Below the pieces are notes generated by a model, which saw only the letters and a list, made by a program, of their open reading frames with translations, was not told where the DNA came from and did not search any database. Of a stretch of 64,000 nucleotides of DNA, positions 24,760 through 36,625 are shown piece by piece (positions within the stretch are counted from its first letter, which is position 1; the number at the start of each line of letters is the position of its first letter). The DNA comes from Xenorhabdus mauleonii (lineage in GTDB: Bacteria > Pseudomonadota > Gammaproteobacteria > Enterobacterales > Enterobacteriaceae): contig NZ_FORG01000009.1 of the NCBI RefSeq assembly GCF_900113945.1, positions 1-64,000 on the forward strand. The letters are read 5' to 3'. The position numbers were made by a program, and so were the translations under genes.

Positions 24760-25656
24760 ATGGGCAAAGAACGTGCACTTACACTGGAATCCTTGCGGGT
24801 CATGGATGCGATAGACAGGCGGGGCAGTTTCGCAGCGGCTGCGGATGAATTGGGAAGAGTGCCTTCTGCGTTAAGTTATACCATGCAGAAGCTGGAAGAA
24901 GAGCTGGATGTTGTGCTGTTTGATCGCTCAGGCCATCGTACGAAATTTACTAACGTTGGCCGTATGTTGCTGGAGCGGGGGCGTTTATTGCTGGAGGCAG
25001 CGGATAAACTGACGGCTGATGCAGAAGCTCTTGCCCGTGGCTGGGAGACGAATTTGACGATTGTATGCGAAGCATTATTTCCGGTCGCATCACTTTTCCC
25101 TCTCGTTGATAAGTTGACGAAAAAAGCCAATACACAGCTCTCATTAATGACAGAAGTATTGGCAGGTGCTTGGGAGCGGCTGGAAACAGGCGATGCAGAT
25201 ATCGTCATCGCGCCAGATATGCACTTCAGGGCTTCTGCCGAGGTGAATTCACGTAAGCTGTATTCGATTAACAATGTCTATGTGGCAAGCATTAACCATC
25301 CTATTCATGATGAGCCGGAGCCACTATCTGAGACTACCCGGCTGAAATACCGAGGCATCGCAGTCGCTGATACGGCAAAGGAGCGCCCGACCCTCACGGT
25401 TAAGTTATTGGATAAACAACCCCGGCTGACGGTCAGCACGTTGGAAGATAAGCGCCGTGCACTTTTGGCGGGTCTGGGAGTGGCAACCATGCCTTATTCG
25501 ATGGTTGAAAAGGATATTGTTGAAGGCCGGTTGCGTGTAGTGAGTCCTGAATATGGTCATGAAACCCACATTATCATGGCATGGCGTCGTGACAGCATGG
25601 GGGAAGCCAAGGCTTGGTGTTTGCGTGAAATTCCTAAATTGTTTATCAATTCATAA
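24760..25656 (+). CDS. yhaJ: LysR-family transcriptional regulator YhaJ
   Basis: YhaJ is a LysR-type activator; in E. coli it responds to aromatic signals such as 2,4-dinitrotoluene breakdown products and activates yqjF, whose homologue lies just downstream here in convergent orientation. The ATG at 24760, with GAGAGAG upstream, gives 298 aa, the E. coli length as I recall it. The winged HTH occupies residues 1-65 (FAAAADELGRVPSALSYTMQ is the recognition-helix region) and the effector domain fills the rest. The N-terminal part is nearly identical to the E. coli protein. A terminator follows. Confidence 0.95.
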   Translation: MGKERALTLESLRVMDAIDRRGSFAAAADELGRVPSALSYTMQKLEEELDVVLFDRSGHRTKFTNVGRMLLERGRLLLEAADKLTADAEALARGWETNLTIVCEALFPVASLFPLVDKLTKKANTQLSLMTEVLAGAWERLETGDADIVIAPDMHFRASAEVNSRKLYSINNVYVASINHPIHDEPEPLSETTRLKYRGIAVADTAKERPTLTVKLLDKQPRLTVSTLEDKRRALLAGLGVATMPYSMVEKDIVEGRLRVVSPEYGHETHIIMAWRRDSMGEAKAWCLREIPKLFINS

Positions 25657-25710
25657 AATGAACTAAAAAAGAAACAAAGAAAGAAACAACGCAGGATAGA
25701 AAAGAGAATG

Positions 25711-25743
25711 AAAAACCCCAGACTCTCAACGAACAGTCTGGGG
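25711..25743. terminator. bidirectional terminator between yhaJ and yqjF
   Basis: A 9-bp GC-rich stem (25716-25724 with 25735-25743) with a 10-nt loop. T-rich sequence lies on the minus side and a short one on the plus side, between convergent genes. Confidence 0.8.
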
Positions 25744-25790
25744 CTTTCAGATTCTTAATATGTTTTTCAGGCTGTTGATATAAAGAAGAA

Positions 25791-26186
25791 TTACCAGTTT
25801 TTCTTCAGTGCGCTATCAAGACTGAATTTTCCAGGTCCCATTATCGCCAGCAACAAATAGCCTGCGCCAATGGAGAAATTTTTCAGGAACATGGTCTGAT
25901 TCATGTCATCAGTAAAATCGCCGTGGAACAAAATTGCTGTCAGGATACAAAAAATAAATGTAAATACAGATGTAGTCCGAGTCAGCAAACCGAACATAAC
26001 GGCAAGGCCACCCCCCAGCTCGAGTAAAATAGTCAGTGGCAACAGAATTCCGGGAACCTTCATGGCTTCCATAAATTCTTGTGTTCCGGCATAAGCACTG
26101 CCTAATTTGCCATATCCTGCGATGATAAAAAGAATAGAGATTAAAACTCGGGCAACCAATAAGCCACTATCTTCAAATTTTTTCAT
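25791..26186 (-). CDS. yqjF: DoxX-family inner-membrane protein YqjF
   Basis: A four-helix DoxX-family membrane protein of unknown biochemical role; in E. coli it is induced by quinone-like aromatic breakdown products through YhaJ. The ATG at 26186 gives 131 aa beginning MKKFEDSG, as in E. coli; a longer frame of 15 codons lacks a ribosome site. Conserved blocks are ILFIIAGYGKLGS, GTQEFMEAMKVPGILLPL and LELGGGLAVMFGLLTR. It is separated from yqjK by about 300 bp and convergent with yhaJ. Confidence 0.93.
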   Translation of the reverse strand: MKKFEDSGLLVARVLISILFIIAGYGKLGSAYAGTQEFMEAMKVPGILLPLTILLELGGGLAVMFGLLTRTTSVFTFIFCILTAILFHGDFTDDMNQTMFLKNFSIGAGYLLLAIMGPGKFSLDSALKKNW

Positions 26187-26494
26187 TGTTTTTCCAAAAG
26201 CACTGCGGGTAACGATAAAAGTTATTCGCATGGATGTGATTGACTAAAAGTGTAATTTGCTTGTTATTAGCTAGTGGTCGCTATTCTAGGGAACGCTGTT
26301 GCTTTTTGATAGCAAGGAATATTCACAATTTAATACAGTTTTTTTGAAAAAGCGCTGGGTGATGCGAAAAGATATTTGAATGAGAGGAGGGTGACTGCCT
26401 GTTTTCGTCAATTGTTTTCGGATTACTTTCTGATTGATTTCGTTATTGGCCAATGAATATTAATCATGGATCATTGGCATTTACATGGCATATA

Positions 26495-26785
26495 TCATGA
26501 TTTAAGCGTATTTCGCACAATTTTCAGGATTTCTAAAAAACTGAGCATACGACGCGACCAGTGATACAATTTTTTAGGATGCCGCAGGCCATAAATCAGG
26601 GCAATACCAGAGCCGATCGCAATATACGGTTTAAAAGCAAGCAGGGTTTGCCAGCTTTTATCATAAGGTTGGGTGAGTTCCAACCATTGCTGGCTGCATT
26701 GGGAGAGTGATTGCCGCTGTTGCTGGATTTTTTGCAGCAGTTGTTGCTTCCTTGATGTGAGCTGATGCTGCTGAGATTTACTCAT
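26495..26785 (-). CDS. yqjK: YqjK-family protein
   Basis: A 96-aa protein of the YqjK family, function unknown. A glutamine-rich N-terminal half (likely helical, possibly coiled coil) is followed by a short hydrophobic segment (PYIAIGSGIALIYGL) and a basic tail. It overlaps the yqjE stop by 8 nt, so the two are translationally coupled. It is the last gene of yqjD-yqjE-yqjK. Confidence 0.88.
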   Translation of the reverse strand: MSKSQQHQLTSRKQQLLQKIQQQRQSLSQCSQQWLELTQPYDKSWQTLLAFKPYIAIGSGIALIYGLRHPKKLYHWSRRMLSFLEILKIVRNTLKS

Positions 26786-27185
26786 GTGGGCCGCCTTCCA
26801 GCATTTTGCGATCGATATTCAGTTGCTCACGGGTTGCATTGAGAAAAGTGAGCTTTTTGGCTTTCCGAACTGTCCATATGGCACCAAACACGGCGAGGAG
26901 CAGTAACGTTCCGGCTGTGATGGCCATTGCCATGATCCGGTAAGCAGGATCGATAGCCCAAAATATCAGGGCCAAAAAGCACATCAAGCCAAATCCGGCA
27001 AACAGCAGAGTGAGCCCAATCATCAGCAGCAATTGAACCAGTGTTGCCGCACCTTCTTCCAGTTCAACTGCAACGAGCTGGATACGGGTTTCAGCCATGC
27101 CGATAACAATTGCCGCTACTCGCCGCAAAATACCAAGGAGGCCTTTTCCTGGGCCTGAATCTTTAGTATGGGATGATTGAGTCAT
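26778..27185 (-). CDS. yqjE: YqjE-family inner-membrane protein
   Basis: The 135-aa product has two long membrane helices (about residues 51-80 and 87-107) flanked by polar termini, as in the YqjE/phage-holin-III-like family (DUF1469). The start MTQSSHTKD at 27185, one base after the yqjD stop, is preferred over a start eight codons upstream inside yqjD. In E. coli yqjC-D-E-K is induced in stationary phase, and YqjE has been placed with YqjD at the membrane. Confidence 0.9.
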   Translation of the reverse strand: MTQSSHTKDSGPGKGLLGILRRVAAIVIGMAETRIQLVAVELEEGAATLVQLLLMIGLTLLFAGFGLMCFLALIFWAIDPAYRIMAMAITAGTLLLLAVFGAIWTVRKAKKLTFLNATREQLNIDRKMLEGGPHE

Positions 27186-27186
27186 T

Positions 27187-27492
27187 TCAGCGCCTTGACA
27201 GCAGAACACCCAACACGATGCCTACGGCTGCACCGATACCGACACCTGTCCACGGATTATCACGGACATAACTATCGGCTTGGCCTGCAATTTCTTTGGT
27301 TTGGCCTATGAACTTATCGCCTGCTTCACTGAGTGTGTCACGCGCATCTTTCAGTGTTTTTTCTGCTTTGTTGCGTAATTTTTCCAATTCAGCCTTTGAC
27401 TTATCTCCTGAACCATTAAGAACTTCTTCCAGAGTATCTGCGAGGGCCTGCAATTCATCACGCAATTCCTCAGATTGTTTTTTCTGTGGCAT
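27187..27492 (-). CDS. yqjD: membrane-anchored ribosome-binding protein YqjD (DUF883)
   Basis: YqjD/ElaB/YgaM proteins tether ribosomes to the inner membrane in stationary phase through a C-terminal tail anchor. The 101-aa product shows this: a charged coiled-coil N-terminal part (EELRDELQALADTLEEVL, then repeated K/E/A heptads), a conserved VRDNPWTGVGIGAAVG motif and a final hydrophobic helix ending LLSRR. It is the first gene of the yqjDEK operon. The yqjC and mzrA genes that sit upstream in E. coli are not present in the 234-bp gap to yqjA. Confidence 0.93.
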   Translation of the reverse strand: MPQKKQSEELRDELQALADTLEEVLNGSGDKSKAELEKLRNKAEKTLKDARDTLSEAGDKFIGQTKEIAGQADSYVRDNPWTGVGIGAAVGIVLGVLLSRR

Positions 27493-27660
27493 GACGTATC
27501 TCCTTAAATATACGATGAATGAATTTCTACCATAGACGCTTTTGTGGGGAGTTTAAAGTATGGATAGATGAATAATTCTCACGGTTTATTGGAAATTAAC
27601 CTGAAATACTGTTTGAAATCATGGCTAAGGGCCGTTTATGGGGAAATCGGGCAAGTTTGG

Positions 27661-27700
27661 AAACAAAATCCTGTGGCAAGTTTTTCGCTATACCACAGGA
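27661..27700 (-). terminator. terminator of yqjA
   Basis: An 8-bp stem (27669-27676 with 27693-27700) is followed on the minus strand by a T-containing tract, just beyond the yqjA stop. The loop is 16 nt, so strength is moderate. Confidence 0.6.
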
Positions 27701-27726
27701 GGAAAAGTGCAGGGCATATTGATGAG

Positions 27727-28395
27727 TTACGAAGTCGTATTTTTGGCGCGTTTTTTGCGGAAAATAACGGTCAAAGTACCAATTAAGCCGATGAGTAACA
27801 GAGCCACGGGCAGCAATAACAAAAAGTTCATCAAATATTCTTCATATTGGCGGAACAGCGGGCTTTTACCCAACATATAACCCAATGTTGTCAGAATGAT
27901 GACCCACAGAAATCCGCTGAGCCAATTGAATAATTGAAAACGCCCGTTTTTCAACCCGGCAAGGCCTGCCAGTGTTGGCAACAAGGTTCTGATAAAAGCG
28001 AGGAAGCGGCCTATCAGCAAGGCAGATAAGCCATGACGATGGAATAGGTTATGCGCACGTTGGTGATAATGTTCAGGAAGGTGTGATAGCCAGCCTTGGA
28101 CTAATTTTGTATTGCCAAGCCATCGGCCCTGAAGATATCCAATCCAGCAGCCAAGGCTTGCTCCTGCGGTGAGAATGACCAATGTCGCGGGAAAATTCAG
28201 CGTGTCTTTGGCAATTAACACTCCCACTAATATCAATAGGCTATCACCGGGTAAAAATGCGGCTGGCAAGACCCCATTTTCAAGAAAAAGGACGAGGAAG
28301 AGAAGAATATAAAGAGCCCATACCAGTGACGGGTTAGTGAGCGTTTCGTAATCTTGGTGCCAAAGTGCATAAATAAGGTCTGTTACAATTTCCAT
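27727..28395 (-). CDS. yqjA: DedA-family membrane protein YqjA
   Basis: YqjA is an inner-membrane DedA/SNARE-associated protein needed in E. coli (redundantly with YghB) for membrane potential, division and alkaline or drug tolerance; DedA proteins are now seen as lipid carrier or proton-coupled transporters. The ATG at 28395 with AGGAAC upstream gives 222 aa; a TTG one codon earlier is ignored. Conserved features are ENGVLPAAFLPGDSLLILVGVL with the essential acidic residues, and HGLSALLIGRFLAFIRTLLPTLAGL with the conserved arginines. No mzrA follows it. Confidence 0.95.
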   Translation of the reverse strand: MEIVTDLIYALWHQDYETLTNPSLVWALYILLFLVLFLENGVLPAAFLPGDSLLILVGVLIAKDTLNFPATLVILTAGASLGCWIGYLQGRWLGNTKLVQGWLSHLPEHYHQRAHNLFHRHGLSALLIGRFLAFIRTLLPTLAGLAGLKNGRFQLFNWLSGFLWVIILTTLGYMLGKSPLFRQYEEYLMNFLLLLPVALLLIGLIGTLTVIFRKKRAKNTTS

Positions 28396-29078
28396 CAAAT
28401 GTTCCTAAAACGCGGGTTAAGGATTGCATCTTACTTTTATGGTGCATTTATGGTGAATTTCTATTGAATGCTTTATAAACACAAAGCATTGCATTCCGAT
28501 TGTCATAAAATGCTCTCGAAATCCATTCAAGATGGCATAAAGATTGACAAGGGTCACTTTAACAAAATCGGCCGTACCGAGATAGAAAATTTTGGTGATC
28601 GTTTGAACATTTATATATACAGAAAAATAGACTCATCCCTATATATCAACTGATTAATGTTCTGGTGAAGTTTGCCAAAATAGCAGTGATATCCCATTTC
28701 TCCTGAGAATTGACTGAATTCATATTTCTTCCCAGTTAGCCCTATGTCTGTTTCTGACGTAGTGACGAAAAGTTGCCTAGCTGTAAGTTGGCCATGAATA
28801 AATGTCCTATTGCCATTTTTAGACCAAACATTTTATTTAACATTTTGAATAAAAAGGAAATAATAAGTTTTTCCATATCAATCATCGCGTTATGCAGTTA
28901 TTGAAAAACAGAAAACTGATGTTTCGATCACACAAATGTAAGGTATTTGTTATCAAAAGTTGTGTTCTCTGTATATTGCAATTAATTATTCTTTGTAAGT
29001 TTCACAACTTCCTTATACTGGGAAAGCAAACACTAACATTAGGCTCATTGAGCTAAAAAAATATCAAATGGATAGATT
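28396..29078. other. intergenic region upstream of sstT
   Basis: About 680 bp. A 61-codon plus-strand ORF (28468-28653) has no ribosome site and no recognisable feature, so it is not called. The sstT promoter should lie in the AT-rich part after 28900. I identify no riboswitch or repeat. Confidence 0.5.
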
Positions 29079-30323
29079 ATGGAAAAACAACAAAGAGGCT
29101 TTGTACAATTTATTGTACAAGGAAGCCTTGTAAAACAAATTCTAATCGGTTTAATTCTCGGCGTATTGTTGGCATGGCTAGCGCCTGCTGCGGCTAAATC
29201 AGTGGAATTGCTGGGTGCGCTTTTTGTCGGTGCATTGAAAGCAGTCGCACCTGTTTTGGTATGGGTTTTGGTCATGTCTTCGATTGCGAATCACAAGACT
29301 GGCCAGAAAAGTAATATCCGCCCGATTATATTCCTGTACATCATAGGCACATTCCTTGCGGCAGTCGTGGCTGTGATTGGAAGTCTTCTGTTCCCTTCAA
29401 CACTGACTCTGGTGACAAACAATGCCCAAATGTCACCGCCGGAAAACATTGTTGAGGTACTGAAAGGAATATTGCTCAATGTGGTAGCCAACCCGATTGA
29501 TGCCCTATTGAGAGGGAACTATGTTGGAATTTTGGCGTGGTCAATTGGTTTGGGCATTGCCTTGCGCCATGCCAAAGAATCCACAAAATCCGTGTTGGGC
29601 GATCTTGCGGATTCCGTGACCAATATCGTACGCGTCGTTATCCGTTTTGCCCCCATCGGTATTTTCGGATTGGTTTCTTCCACGATTGCGACAACCGGTT
29701 TTTCGGTTCTGTTTGATTATGGCCATCTGCTCATCGTTCTGATCAGCTGTATGATCATTGTTGCATTGGTGGTTAATCCACTGATTGTTTACTGGAAAAT
29801 TCGTCGCAACCCTTATCCGTTAGTTTTTGCGTGCCTGCGTGAAAGTGGCGTAACGGCGTTCTTTACCCGCAGCTCGGCCGCGAATATTCCGGTAAATATG
29901 GAGATGTGCCGTCGCATGAAACTGGATGAAGATACCTATTCTGTATCCATTCCATTAGGCGCAACGATCAATATGGCGGGTGCTGCAATCACCATCACAG
30001 TATTGACTCTGGCGGCAGTGAATACGCTGGGCATCACGGTCGATATCTTTACAGCGATATTATTGAGCGTGATTTCTGCCATTGCTGCGTGTGGCTCGTC
30101 TGGTGTTGCAGGTGGCTCTTTGTTGTTGATTCCGCTGGCATGTACTCTGTTTGGCATTCCCAACGAAATTGCCATGCAGGTGATTGCAGTTGGGTTCATT
30201 ATCGGTGTATTGCAGGATTCGGCTGAAACAGGTCTGAACTCTTCTACCGATGTGTTATTTACCGCAGCCGCGTGTCAGGCGGAAGAAGCGCGCGTTGCGT
30301 CGGAGCAACTGACACAGCGTTAA
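29079..30323 (+). CDS. sstT: Na+/serine-threonine symporter
   Basis: SstT imports serine and threonine with sodium across the inner membrane (DAACS family). The 414-aa product equals the E. coli length as I recall it. It has about eight membrane spans plus the two re-entrant loops of the family. The signature regions are visible: [20 protein letters not shown], the [14 protein letters not shown] substrate/sodium motif near residue 290, and [14 protein letters not shown] near residue 345. The gene is monocistronic with its own terminator. Confidence 0.97.
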   Translation: MEKQQRGFVQFIVQGSLVKQILIGLILGVLLAWLAPAAAKSVELLGALFVGALKAVAPVLVWVLVMSSIANHKTGQKSNIRPIIFLYIIGTFLAAVVAVIGSLLFPSTLTLVTNNAQMSPPENIVEVLKGILLNVVANPIDALLRGNYVGILAWSIGLGIALRHAKESTKSVLGDLADSVTNIVRVVIRFAPIGIFGLVSSTIATTGFSVLFDYGHLLIVLISCMIIVALVVNPLIVYWKIRRNPYPLVFACLRESGVTAFFTRSSAANIPVNMEMCRRMKLDEDTYSVSIPLGATINMAGAAITITVLTLAAVNTLGITVDIFTAILLSVISAIAACGSSGVAGGSLLLIPLACTLFGIPNEIAMQVIAVGFIIGVLQDSAETGLNSSTDVLFTAAACQAEEARVASEQLTQR

Positions 30324-30341
30324 ATATTAATGTGAATGAAC

Positions 30342-30384
30342 AACGGTGATAATCAGTTTTCTGCTCATTATCACCGTTTTTGTT
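30342..30384 (+). terminator. sstT terminator
   Basis: A perfect 12-bp stem (30342-30353 with 30367-30378) followed by a T-rich tract, between sstT and the convergent fadH. Confidence 0.92.
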
Positions 30385-30421
30385 TCTGCTTTTATCTGCC
30401 TGTATTTACAATGCTTGTGTA

Positions 30422-32971
<2,550 letters not shown>

Positions 32972-33940
32972 TTATTGGTGATGCTTTTCTGCTTGCACCT
33001 GTGGCTGAGTCGTCAAAGACGCCTTGATGCCGTTTTCTAGCTCATCCAGCAATTGATAACGACGGCGATACTCGGCGCGTTTCTTGCTGGGGATATCATC
33101 CAATATTTTTCTTTCTATGTTTGATGGTAAATGGAAATCTTTATTGTCCTTTCTGATCCCGCTCAACGATTCCCAGAAGGAATTGTAATCAGCCACCATC
33201 TGGTTTTTCTTTTTGTGCCAATAACGAATACTGCGGTAGATATGAGTCTCGTTACTGACCGCCAAGATCTGCTCACAACCTACATGATCGGCAAAGCGGC
33301 AGATGGCTTCAATCAATAAACGCTTAGGGAATAGCCCGTAACATTCTTTGGTTGCATGGCGGATAACGTCCAGAGAATTATCTCCTTTGGTTGGCCCTTG
33401 CAATACACCAATAAATAAAGTTTGTTTGCCATCCACCGTTAATAAAGTGAAGGCACACTTTGCGAGAATGACATTTTCAGCGGTGGTGATATATAAAGAG
33501 AGCTCACCTTCTTTATTCAGATTATCCAATGAATCAATATAAATCATAAATGATTCATTTTTTCCCTGAATGGTTGCTAATAAATAAGCACGCTCATCAA
33601 AGATTCTGCTGATAATAGCAGGCTCTAATTGATTGAATAATAATTGATAATGTTCATTCAATGCGCTGACAATCTGTTTACGATTGAAGTTAATGCTTAA
33701 ATAGGGACGATGTAACTTGCAAGGCAAACTTGGTTGCTTTTTCAAGATATCTAAATATAGCGGTGTCTTGGCAAGACTGTCCAATAGCTTCAGGGTAGAA
33801 ACAGGAGTCAGCATACTGCGCAATGCAAATTTAGTGCGATTGCTGGAAGATTGCCAGTGTTCTCCGGGAGTAATGCGCTTTCCGATAAGATCAGTAAAAA
33901 GCTTCATTCCAGAAGAAGCGGGTTGTTGTTGGTAATTCAT
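32972..33940 (-). CDS. DUF535 (VirK/YbjX) family protein
   Basis: The 322-aa cytoplasmic protein has the features of DUF535: a central QGPTKGDNSLDVIRHATKECYGLFPKRLLIE block, and CEQILAVSNETHIYR followed by RIRYWHKKK-type sequence and YNSFWESL. Relatives VirK (Shigella) and YbjX (E. coli/Salmonella) are linked to envelope stress and PhoP/Q-type virulence regulation; the biochemical role is unknown. The C-terminal part (RKILDDIPSKKRAEYRRRYQLLDEL) is also typical. No good ribosome site precedes the ATG at 33940. It is monocistronic. Confidence 0.85.
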   Translation of the reverse strand: MNYQQQPASSGMKLFTDLIGKRITPGEHWQSSSNRTKFALRSMLTPVSTLKLLDSLAKTPLYLDILKKQPSLPCKLHRPYLSINFNRKQIVSALNEHYQLLFNQLEPAIISRIFDERAYLLATIQGKNESFMIYIDSLDNLNKEGELSLYITTAENVILAKCAFTLLTVDGKQTLFIGVLQGPTKGDNSLDVIRHATKECYGLFPKRLLIEAICRFADHVGCEQILAVSNETHIYRSIRYWHKKKNQMVADYNSFWESLSGIRKDNKDFHLPSNIERKILDDIPSKKRAEYRRRYQLLDELENGIKASLTTQPQVQAEKHHQ

Positions 33941-34230
33941 TTATATTCAAACTCAATGACAGAAACGTTTATATCTGCGCGATTATATCATTGATTGATT
34001 AAATGCTCCCTAGATGTTTACAATCTATTCCATTACTTTAATTTTCTTTATTCAATTCCAGTGTAAATAAATAAAACTAAACAATAATAATTTATTAAAT
34101 TCATTCATAATGATGATCTATTTCCTAGGTTATCATTTTCAGAATGAATTTTAATTTCCCTTAGGTTTTATTTGCTGAAAAATGCCTAACTATCTCTGAT
34201 ATCACGAATAATTGTTAATACCTTGTGATT
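33941..34230. other. AT-rich intergenic region upstream of the DUF535 gene
   Basis: About 290 bp, very AT-rich, with no gene. It should hold the promoter of the DUF535 gene. I looked for a PhoP box and found no convincing match. Confidence 0.45.
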
Positions 34231-34254
34231 TTTAAAGGGGGAATCGATTCCCCC
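34231..34254 (-). terminator. terminator of the GNAT gene
   Basis: A 7-bp GC-rich stem (34237-34243 with 34248-34254) with a TCGA loop is followed on the minus strand by TTTAAAAAT. It lies beyond the acetyltransferase stop. Confidence 0.85.
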
Positions 34255-34288
34255 CTGAAAAGAAATGATGCGATATTGCCAATTGTTT

Positions 34289-34753
34289 TTATGCCAGTCT
34301 CATGTGCAACAATGGAAAGGGGTTTCCTTCTCCATCCAGTTCTGAGCGGGAAAAAACCTGAAACCCCATATGCAAATAGAAGCCAACCCCTTGTGTGTTT
34401 TGTTCATTGACATCGACTTCATTTGCCTGCAACTCATCAATGGCAAATTTCAACAACTTCTTGCCGATCCCCGTTCCACGAGCTTGCGGAGATATAAACA
34501 GCATCTCCACGCGGTTTTGGGCGGTACTGATAAACCCGATGATATTGTCTTGATCATCCACCGCCTTGTAGACAGTCAGGTTGGGCAGATAATCATTGAG
34601 GATCTGTGGGCGAAGAACATCAATCATCTCATTAGGCAGAAAATCATGAGTCGCAAGTACAGAGGCTTCCCAGATCTGAATCAGTGTCGGAAAGTCAGTT
34701 TTAGCAGCTAATTGTATTGCCGATGGCTGCATTGTGGCTGATTGTATTGGCAT
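34289..34753 (-). CDS. GNAT-family N-acetyltransferase, YjaB-like
   Basis: A single GNAT domain of 154 aa that transfers an acetyl group from acetyl-CoA to an amine; the substrate is unknown. The acetyl-CoA pyrophosphate-binding motif ARGTGIGKKLL is at about 91-101, and VNEQNTQGVGFYLHMGFQVFSRSE near the C terminus resembles E. coli YjaB. GGAAT eight bases upstream supports the ATG at 34753 over a second ATG seven codons in. Only 48 bp separate it from the preceding 452-aa gene on the same strand, so they may form an operon. Confidence 0.85.
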   Translation of the reverse strand: MPIQSATMQPSAIQLAAKTDFPTLIQIWEASVLATHDFLPNEMIDVLRPQILNDYLPNLTVYKAVDDQDNIIGFISTAQNRVEMLFISPQARGTGIGKKLLKFAIDELQANEVDVNEQNTQGVGFYLHMGFQVFSRSELDGEGNPFPLLHMRLA

Positions 34754-34801
34754 TGAATCATTCCATATCTGGTGTCATTTTATTCGATTTTTGAGTATAA
34801 C

Positions 34802-36160
34802 CTAATAAGATGCAATAAGTGGACTTGATAGCCAAGCGGGCGGAGCAACCGCGAGAAAATGTTTCAGCTCGTCCAGAATAGTCTCGATCGGTAAGTGGGT
34901 TGGCTGCGAACTACCACGCCCAAAACGGGGCATGATGTATTGCACGCCGTCATAGTACCAAGGGCAACCGTTCGGCTCGGCTGACTCCAATGCCCGCATA
35001 AAAATCGATAGATCACGACGTGGCCGAGGTGCCCCCGACTGTAGCTCAACCCACCCTTCATAGCGCTGGTGGACAACGATGTCGTCCTGCGTGACAAGTG
35101 CAATTGTCGATAATGGCGTACGATTATGGAAAGGAATGGGCGAAAACCCTAAATAACGCCGTGGTTCAGGCTCATAGGGCACTTCAGATGCAGGCAGGCG
35201 GAATACCGCGAGATCTAATTCAGGGTACTGCTCCAGCATGACATTCGGGTTATCGAGTAAAGCTTCTGTTGCCAAATAATTTTGTTCAGTATCACGCCAA
35301 AGTTCCTCTTGGATTACCGAAGCATCCAGTAATTCACGCATTGCGGGTAACAATTTGGCGAAAACGGCCGCAATGTGCCCAGTGCTGTGTGGTGTTGATC
35401 CTGCTGGAGGAGGCGTTTGTGCTGCGATTGTATTCAGCGTGAATGCGAGTCGGCGTGCCTGCGGGTTATGGCCGCGGGCAAAATCGTCGAACTGCCCGAC
35501 ATCGATGAGCAGTTGCTTATGTTTCATCGCATGTTCAGGGGCAAGCAGTGCATAGACCGATGCCAGCCCGTCCAGATCAAAGTGGTCGGTTGTCACATAT
35601 CGCGCATCCGCCGGATAGTCTGGATTCTCAGACATGAGAAACTTCATTACGCTTTCTGTCGATAGATTCGCTTTATAGCGTTCAGGAGTTCGGTTAGATG
35701 GCCAGTGCGAGAGTGAAAGTTGTGTGCCTTTATTGTGGATCGCATCGGCCGCGATATTCGGTAAATTGCGCGTTTTTTCGAATGGCAAGAACGCGAGGCG
35801 ATCGCCGGGTGATAACCGTACTTCATGAATCGTTGGTAAGACTGCTGCGCCGGCTGTCGGTGTGAGTACGGCAAAGCGGGCACTGTCAGTTTTAGGCTCA
35901 TGCAATTCCAGTTCACCATGACGACCGAAATTATAATGCTGCACGGCCAGATTTTGGCGTCGTAGATCGTATGGATTGCCATTTCGGGTAATGGCTCCTC
36001 TTCCCGCAATAATGTTTTGTAAGTCAAAGAATTGATTGTGGTGAAACGCAATAACACGATTTGCAAGAAGTCTCAGTTCAAGCCCATCGAGTTTAGCGGC
36101 TACATCATTGTCAACGAGGACTAAATCATCGCCATCATGAAGAGGAAGGGTATTTATCAT
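34802..36160 (-). CDS. uncharacterised 452-aa protein with a DHH-like motif
   Basis: I do not recognise a named family with confidence. The ATG at 36160 with AGGAG eight bases upstream gives 452 aa. The first part (about 1-145) is rich in beta-type segments, GRGAITRNGNPYDLRRQN among them. A second part from about 165 contains VTTDHFDLDGLASVYALL at about 189-206, which resembles the DHH/DHHA metal-binding D-x-D-G-x-x-S pattern, with a later GHNPQARR and STPHSTGH segment. No signal peptide or membrane helix is seen, so it is cytoplasmic. A phosphoesterase-like activity is possible but unproven. It probably shares a transcript with the GNAT gene downstream. Confidence 0.7.
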   Translation of the reverse strand: MINTLPLHDGDDLVLVDNDVAAKLDGLELRLLANRVIAFHHNQFFDLQNIIAGRGAITRNGNPYDLRRQNLAVQHYNFGRHGELELHEPKTDSARFAVLTPTAGAAVLPTIHEVRLSPGDRLAFLPFEKTRNLPNIAADAIHNKGTQLSLSHWPSNRTPERYKANLSTESVMKFLMSENPDYPADARYVTTDHFDLDGLASVYALLAPEHAMKHKQLLIDVGQFDDFARGHNPQARRLAFTLNTIAAQTPPPAGSTPHSTGHIAAVFAKLLPAMRELLDASVIQEELWRDTEQNYLATEALLDNPNVMLEQYPELDLAVFRLPASEVPYEPEPRRYLGFSPIPFHNRTPLSTIALVTQDDIVVHQRYEGWVELQSGAPRPRRDLSIFMRALESAEPNGCPWYYDGVQYIMPRFGRGSSQPTHLPIETILDELKHFLAVAPPAWLSSPLIASY

Positions 36161-36625
36161 TGAATGTCTCCTATCAACGTGAATGCCATTTGGGATAGAA
36201 CAACAAAAATGCAACAATATAAATGAGTACATACGAGCATACTCGGCAAAATATCAGCCTATTATCAGCCCACTTCCTCAACTTATCATTCCGGAAATAA
36301 ACGGAACAAGGACAATAAGTGCTAAGTAGAATAATGAAAGCTATAATGTTAACTGCATCATAACTATTTGTATTTAAAGTTGTTTATTATATGCCGACAA
36401 TTAATTAGACTAATAATGTTCTTATCAGGGCAATCATGCTTATATAAGAAGTCATTCCCCGAACGGGAAAATGCGCGGCGTCATTAGTTGAATGGGAAAA
36501 AAGGAAAGGGGAAAAAAGGAAGTGGAAAACGAGAAATGGAAAAAAAGAGGGAAGACGTGAATAAAACAAGCCTTAATGCGCTAATCTGATACGCCACAAG
36601 CGGTGACGTACCAGGTTAATTTTTT
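36161..36625. other. intergenic region between the 452-aa gene and the MFS gene
   Basis: About 465 bp with no supported gene. The right half carries purine-rich runs (gggaaaaaaggaaagg-type) and no clear terminator for the MFS gene. The promoter of the 452-aa gene should lie at the left end. Confidence 0.45.

Noticed and set aside
28468-28653. 61-codon ORF upstream of sstT
   Set aside because: No ribosome site, no recognisable feature, and composition like random AT-rich sequence.
33941-34230. PhoP box upstream of the DUF535 (VirK-like) gene
   Set aside because: AT-rich hexamers resemble half-sites but not two copies with the correct 5-bp spacing.
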